A DNA stretch of 30,019 nucleotides from Erysipelotrichia bacterium (GTDB lineage: Bacteria; Bacillota_I; Bacilli_A; Erysipelotrichales; Erysipelotrichaceae): the NCBI GenBank assembly GCA_009929095.1, contig SABF01000003.1, forward strand, positions 1 to 30,019, read 5' to 3'. Below, piece after piece: positions 26,189 through 30,019 of this stretch (positions within the stretch are counted from its first letter, which is position 1; every line of letters begins with the position of its first letter). A program made the translations under genes and the position numbers. The notes under the pieces are model-generated. The model was not told where the DNA came from. It ran no database searches and saw nothing but the letters and a program-made list of their open reading frames with translations.

Positions 26189-26868
26189 AGGTGTCAATCA
26201 ACGGAATTGATCAACAGTTATGTATACAGGAGCCGGGTGTTGGACTGCTGAATGTACACAACAAACAATTGTATCGTTCAACATGCAGGTTTCTGCGAAC
26301 AAAGCTTGATGAATCAGATTACAATGACATAGTTTTCTTTGAAGATAACGAGCGAATTAATAGTAAGGAGATTCTGTATATTCAAGATATTGATTTATAT
26401 AGTTTTGACACCAAGCAGATCGTGGAAAGAATTGTTAAGTCTTATATTGCAGAATTGCATGAGTCGGTAATAGAGAAAAACAAAGAAACAGAAAGATATA
26501 GGAGCCTGATTCAGCCCGTTTTACAATCGTTGAATCTCCTAGAAGTTGACTACGATTACAAAGAGGAACTTGATTCATCAATGTATTACAAAATGCTCGG
26601 AATTGTAATTGAACCTGATGAGGAAATGCCAATTGTTGAGCGAATGAAATCTATAATTAATGTTGAATCAAAGATTTTTAGAAAGAAGTTCTATATTATC
26701 AATCACGTATTACCAATGTTGACAGGAAGTGAAATTACAGAGTTAAATAAGTATGTCAATACCAGTAACTGCTATCTGTTGTTTGTGGATTATTTAGCCG
26801 ATAGTGATGTAGTGGTCACTAACAATCTCATTGTAGATGAAGATTACGGCGTATATAGCATTCACTGA
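26185..26868 (+). CDS. csn2: CRISPR-associated protein Csn2, type II-A, 227 aa
   Basis: Csn2 is the subtype II-A marker. It forms a tetrameric ring that slides on double-stranded DNA ends and is needed for spacer acquisition. Position and length (the family is usually about 220 residues) and recognisable stretches such as LLNVHNKQLYRSTCRFLRT near the N terminus and CYLLFVDYLADSD near the C terminus support the call. The ATG overlaps the cas2 stop (ATGA). The gene ends 16 bp before the first CRISPR repeat, so its last part must also hold most of whatever leader functions the array has. Confidence 0.93.
   Translation: MKVSINGIDQQLCIQEPGVGLLNVHNKQLYRSTCRFLRTKLDESDYNDIVFFEDNERINSKEILYIQDIDLYSFDTKQIVERIVKSYIAELHESVIEKNKETERYRSLIQPVLQSLNLLEVDYDYKEELDSSMYYKMLGIVIEPDEEMPIVERMKSIINVESKIFRKKFYIINHVLPMLTGSEITELNKYVNTSNCYLLFVDYLADSDVVVTNNLIVDEDYGVYSIH
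26831..26857 (+). promoter_or_regulatory. Candidate array promoter inside csn2
   Basis: TTGTAG (26831-26836) and TATATA (26852-26857) are spaced 15 bases within the last codons of csn2; transcription would start near 26864, about 20 bases before the first repeat. The match and spacing are only fair. Read-through from the cas operon is an alternative. Confidence 0.3.
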
Positions 26869-26884
26869 AATGAAAGGATTTGAG
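26869..26884 (+). promoter_or_regulatory. Very short CRISPR leader with leader-anchoring sequence ATTTGAG
   Basis: Only 16 bases separate the csn2 stop from the first repeat. The last seven, ATTTGAG (26878-26884), are identical to the leader-anchoring sequence known from streptococcal type II-A systems, where Cas1-Cas2 uses it to choose the integration site. This fixes the leader end on the left, so spacers nearest csn2 are the newest. Confidence 0.85.
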
Positions 26885-29800
26885 GTTTTCGATCCTTGTC
26901 ATTTCCAACAGTAGTAGAACATAAATCCATGAGCAATTCTGGAGTCAGCAGTTTTCGATCCTTGTCATTTCCAACAGTAGTAGAACAATCTGTTGAGCTT
27001 GAAAATGCCATGCTTGGTTTTCGATCCTTGTCATTTCCAACAGTAGTAGAACTCTACTATCCGAATAATTCAGATATGCATGGTTTTCGATCCTTGTCAT
27101 TTCCAACAGTAGTAGAACCCAAAAAATCGAATGAAACTTTTAAACCGTGTTTTCGATCCTTGTCATTTCCAACAGTAGTAGAACCCTTTTACATTCTCCC
27201 GAATCATGCGGATTGTTTTCGATCCTTGTCATTTCCAACAGTAGTAGAACTGGCGCGTATGGAGTTCAATGCGTCGATGCGTTTTCGATCCTTGTCATTT
27301 CCAACAGTAGTAGAACGTGATTTCGCAGAATAATCAGACTATCCAAGTTTTCGATCCTTGTCATTTCCAACAGTAGTAGAACACGGCATCCGGCAACTAC
27401 ATTGCTAACTTCGTTTTCGATCCTTGTCATTTCCAACAGTAGTAGAACACAGATCGCTCTTTCTTTTGCGTATGAACTGTTTTCGATCCTTGTCATTTCC
27501 AACAGTAGTAGAACGACGCGCAGGCACTACGGTCCAGTGCCATGGTTTTCGATCCTTGTCATTTCCAACAGTAGTAGAACTACTTAGTCAGATCGAACTT
27601 GTCAGCGTTCGTTTTCGATCCTTGTCATTTCCAACAGTAGTAGAACGATTCATAGACAAAGACTACCTCTTCCTTTGTTTTCGATCCTTGTCATTTCCAA
27701 CAGTAGTAGAACGCGGCGATTAGTGCGTTGAGGTATTCACCAGTTTTCGATCCTTGTCATTTCCAACAGTAGTAGAACTCTAGTAAAGTATAGTATGCCT
27801 ATTTGTCAGTTTTCGATCCTTGTCATTTCCAACAGTAGTAGAACCCATGTTGTACAGTCCATCACTTTTCCTCCGTTTTCGATCCTTGTCATTTCCAACA
27901 GTAGTAGAACCAAACGTTTTGAATAACGATCGATCTTGGTGTTTTCGATCCTTGTCATTTCCAACAGTAGTAGAACACAGCCTGATTGCCGGAACCGATC
28001 TATGCGGTTTTCGATCCTTGTCATTTCCAACAGTAGTAGAACAGATAATTTTGATGGAAATACATATGTAGGGTTTTCGATCCTTGTCATTTCCAACAGT
28101 AGTAGAACCTTGCGGTAATTCGAAAGAACTTCGCAAGGGTTTTCGATCCTTGTCATTTCCAACAGTAGTAGAACTAACAGACGAAGATGTGGATGCCATT
28201 TTCTGTTTTCGATCCTTGTCATTTCCAACAGTAGTAGAACTGTGGCTAGGTTGAGATTCTTCGATGCCTGGTTTTCGATCCTTGTCATTTCCAACAGTAG
28301 TAGAACAATTCTGAAGGAATCGGAAGTTCTCTTATGGTTTTCGATCCTTGTCATTTCCAACAGTAGTAGAACTCTTCAGATGTGTCCAAGAAATATCAAC
28401 GGGTTTTCGATCCTTGTCATTTCCAACAGTAGTAGAACATATTTATGAAGAACCATACCTTCTTGTATGTTTTCGATCCTTGTCATTTCCAACAGTAGTA
28501 GAACGCAAACACACTATAAATCCGTGTTGCCACGGTTTTCGATCCTTGTCATTTCCAACAGTAGTAGAACAAATTGATGTTGTAGCTGTGATTGGCATAC
28601 GTTTTCGATCCTTGTCATTTCCAACAGTAGTAGAACTTCTTCTTCCGGAAGGAGAATATGAATTCAGTTTTCGATCCTTGTCATTTCCAACAGTAGTAGA
28701 ACTGATGAAGAAGATCTTCGATGATTCTTATTGTTTTCGATCCTTGTCATTTCCAACAGTAGTAGAACCAGACCGTATTCCAGGATTGAGATATTAGGGT
28801 TTTCGATCCTTGTCATTTCCAACAGTAGTAGAACACCTGCAGAACTGATCTGTTGAGATTCTCAGTTTTCGATCCTTGTCATTTCCAACAGTAGTAGAAC
28901 GTGTATCATCAGTTGCCAATTCAGCGGCTGGTTTTCGATCCTTGTCATTTCCAACAGTAGTAGAACGATCAAAGAAGGATCGTACATCAATGGAAGGTTT
29001 TCGATCCTTGTCATTTCCAACAGTAGTAGAACCTTCCGTTTCATCCAGTGATAGAGCTTCGTGTTTTCGATCCTTGTCATTTCCAACAGTAGTAGAACCC
29101 AACTTTCCATCCGCAGAATCCGAACACCGTTTTCGATCCTTGTCATTTCCAACAGTAGTAGAACACAGTTTCATCGTGGGAAATTGGAAGGACTGTTTTC
29201 GATCCTTGTCATTTCCAACAGTAGTAGAACAGTCCCTGTATCCGTAGTACCGAGGTATATGTTTTCGATCCTTGTCATTTCCAACAGTAGTAGAACTACA
29301 CTGGTGAGATCATGAGAAAAGCAAGAGTTTTCGATCCTTGTCATTTCCAACAGTAGTAGAACTATTTATGGCTTAATCATGCACTATTTTAGGTTTTCGA
29401 TCCTTGTCATTTCCAACAGTAGTAGAACTAGTTCGTGCAGGTTTAACAAAAAAGCAAGGTTTTCGATCCTTGTCATTTCCAACAGTAGTAGAACGCTCCA
29501 GCACGGCCACAGCCATCCTGGCATGTTTTCGATCCTTGTCATTTCCAACAGTAGTAGAACGTAGCATACTTAGTATGTCCACTGAAGCAAGTTTTCGATC
29601 CTTGTCATTTCCAACAGTAGTAGAACCCGTCGAGCCAGAGAACAACTGCTTCCGTGGTTTTCGATCCTTGTCATTTCCAACAGTAGTAGAACAACGCGAA
29701 AAAGATTTGCTAATTCTCATTAGTTTTCGATCCTTGTCATTTCCAACAGTAGTAGAACAAAAAGGCGAAAAAGCCACGACAATATATTGTTTTCGATCCT

Positions 29801-30019
29801 TGTCATTTCCAACAGTAGTAGAACGCAAGCCACACCTCAATCGCAGTTGGTGATGTTTTCGATCCTTGTCATTTCCAACAGTAGTAGAACATGCTCTATC
29901 GTTTGTCGACAATCCTCGACGTTTTCGATCCTTGTCATTTCCAACAGTAGTAGAACTTATGTTTAATGCTTTCGAAGCTTCTTGCTGTTTTCGATCCTTG
30001 TCATTTCCAACAGTAGTAG
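26885..30019 (+). CRISPR. Type II-A CRISPR array, 48 repeats visible, continues past the window
   Basis: The 36-bp repeat begins GTTTTCGATCCTTGTC and ends CAACAGTAGTAGAAC. It recurs every 66 bp without exception from 26885 to a last copy at 29987 that is cut after 33 bases by the window edge. This gives 48 repeats and 47 spacers of 30 bp. By eye all repeats are identical, including the last visible, so no degenerate trailer end is reached. The GTTTT start, the ATTTGAG leader on the left and the minus-strand tracrRNA all agree that crRNA is made from the plus strand. The spacers look unrelated to one another and none was seen to match the rest of the window. Confidence 0.99.

Noticed and set aside
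28205..28864. Two spacers (28241-28270 and 28835-28864) sharing the 11-base string GTTGAGATTCT
   Set aside because: The match is short and out of register; it is probably chance rather than a duplicated spacer.
26896..29912. Several reading frames of 60-180 codons on both strands with a repeated FRSLSFPTVVE or STTVGNDKDRK unit
   Set aside because: They are shadows of the CRISPR array: 66 bp equals 22 codons, so a repeat without stops in a frame gives long periodic open frames. No ribosome sites or starts outside repeats support translation.

Overview
The window looks like chromosome from a Bacillota (Firmicutes) bacterium of moderate GC, possibly of the Erysipelotrichia type. The pointers are a Gram-positive style MutL with an endonuclease motif, a UmuC-like polymerase followed by a YolD-like protein, a GH25 lysozyme, purine-rich Shine-Dalgarno sites and a streptococcal-type II-A CRISPR system. 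The taxonomic call is inference and nothing in the window fixes the genus.

The left part (1-14.3 kb) is ordinary chromosome. It opens with the 3' end of a TelA-family gene, a small unrecognised protein, a HAD-like hydrolase divergent from a membrane-anchored GH25 muramidase, and a YigZ/IMPACT protein on the minus strand. A tightly overlapping operon follows: mutL, miaA, a TcdA-like tRNA t6A dehydratase and a membrane zinc-ribbon protein. Then come a Bax-inhibitor-1 family membrane protein, an apparent three-gene unit (unknown protein, CpXC protein, ElaA-like acetyltransferase), a Y-family polymerase with its YolD-like partner, and a secreted protein with a very clear promoter.

The middle part (14.4-19.8 kb) is a mutS-uvrA pair ending in a strong terminator. 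About 1.1 kb without intact protein genes follows. Its first 0.4 kb is recognisable as the 5' ribozyme part of a group IIC intron, inserted directly behind the uvrA terminator as this class does. Its reverse transcriptase and domain V are not visible, so it is a relic. The last 0.1 kb holds a divergently transcribed tracrRNA.

The right part (20.8-30.0 kb) is a full type II-A CRISPR-Cas locus in the order tracrRNA (minus), cas9, cas1, cas2, csn2, array. The cas genes overlap or nearly touch. The array starts 16 bp after the csn2 stop, and the exact leader-anchoring heptamer ATTTGAG touches the first repeat. It shows 48 repeats of 36 bp, the last cut by the window edge, and 47 spacers of exactly 30 bp, and it continues past the window.

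The most notable points are these: the tracrRNA anti-repeat is legible and keeps an AAGU bulge like that of other II-A systems; the tracrRNA promoter overlaps the cas9 ribosome binding site and start; the leader is so short that any array promoter must lie inside csn2 or further up the cas operon; the array is very regular; and a group IIC intron relic borders the locus.
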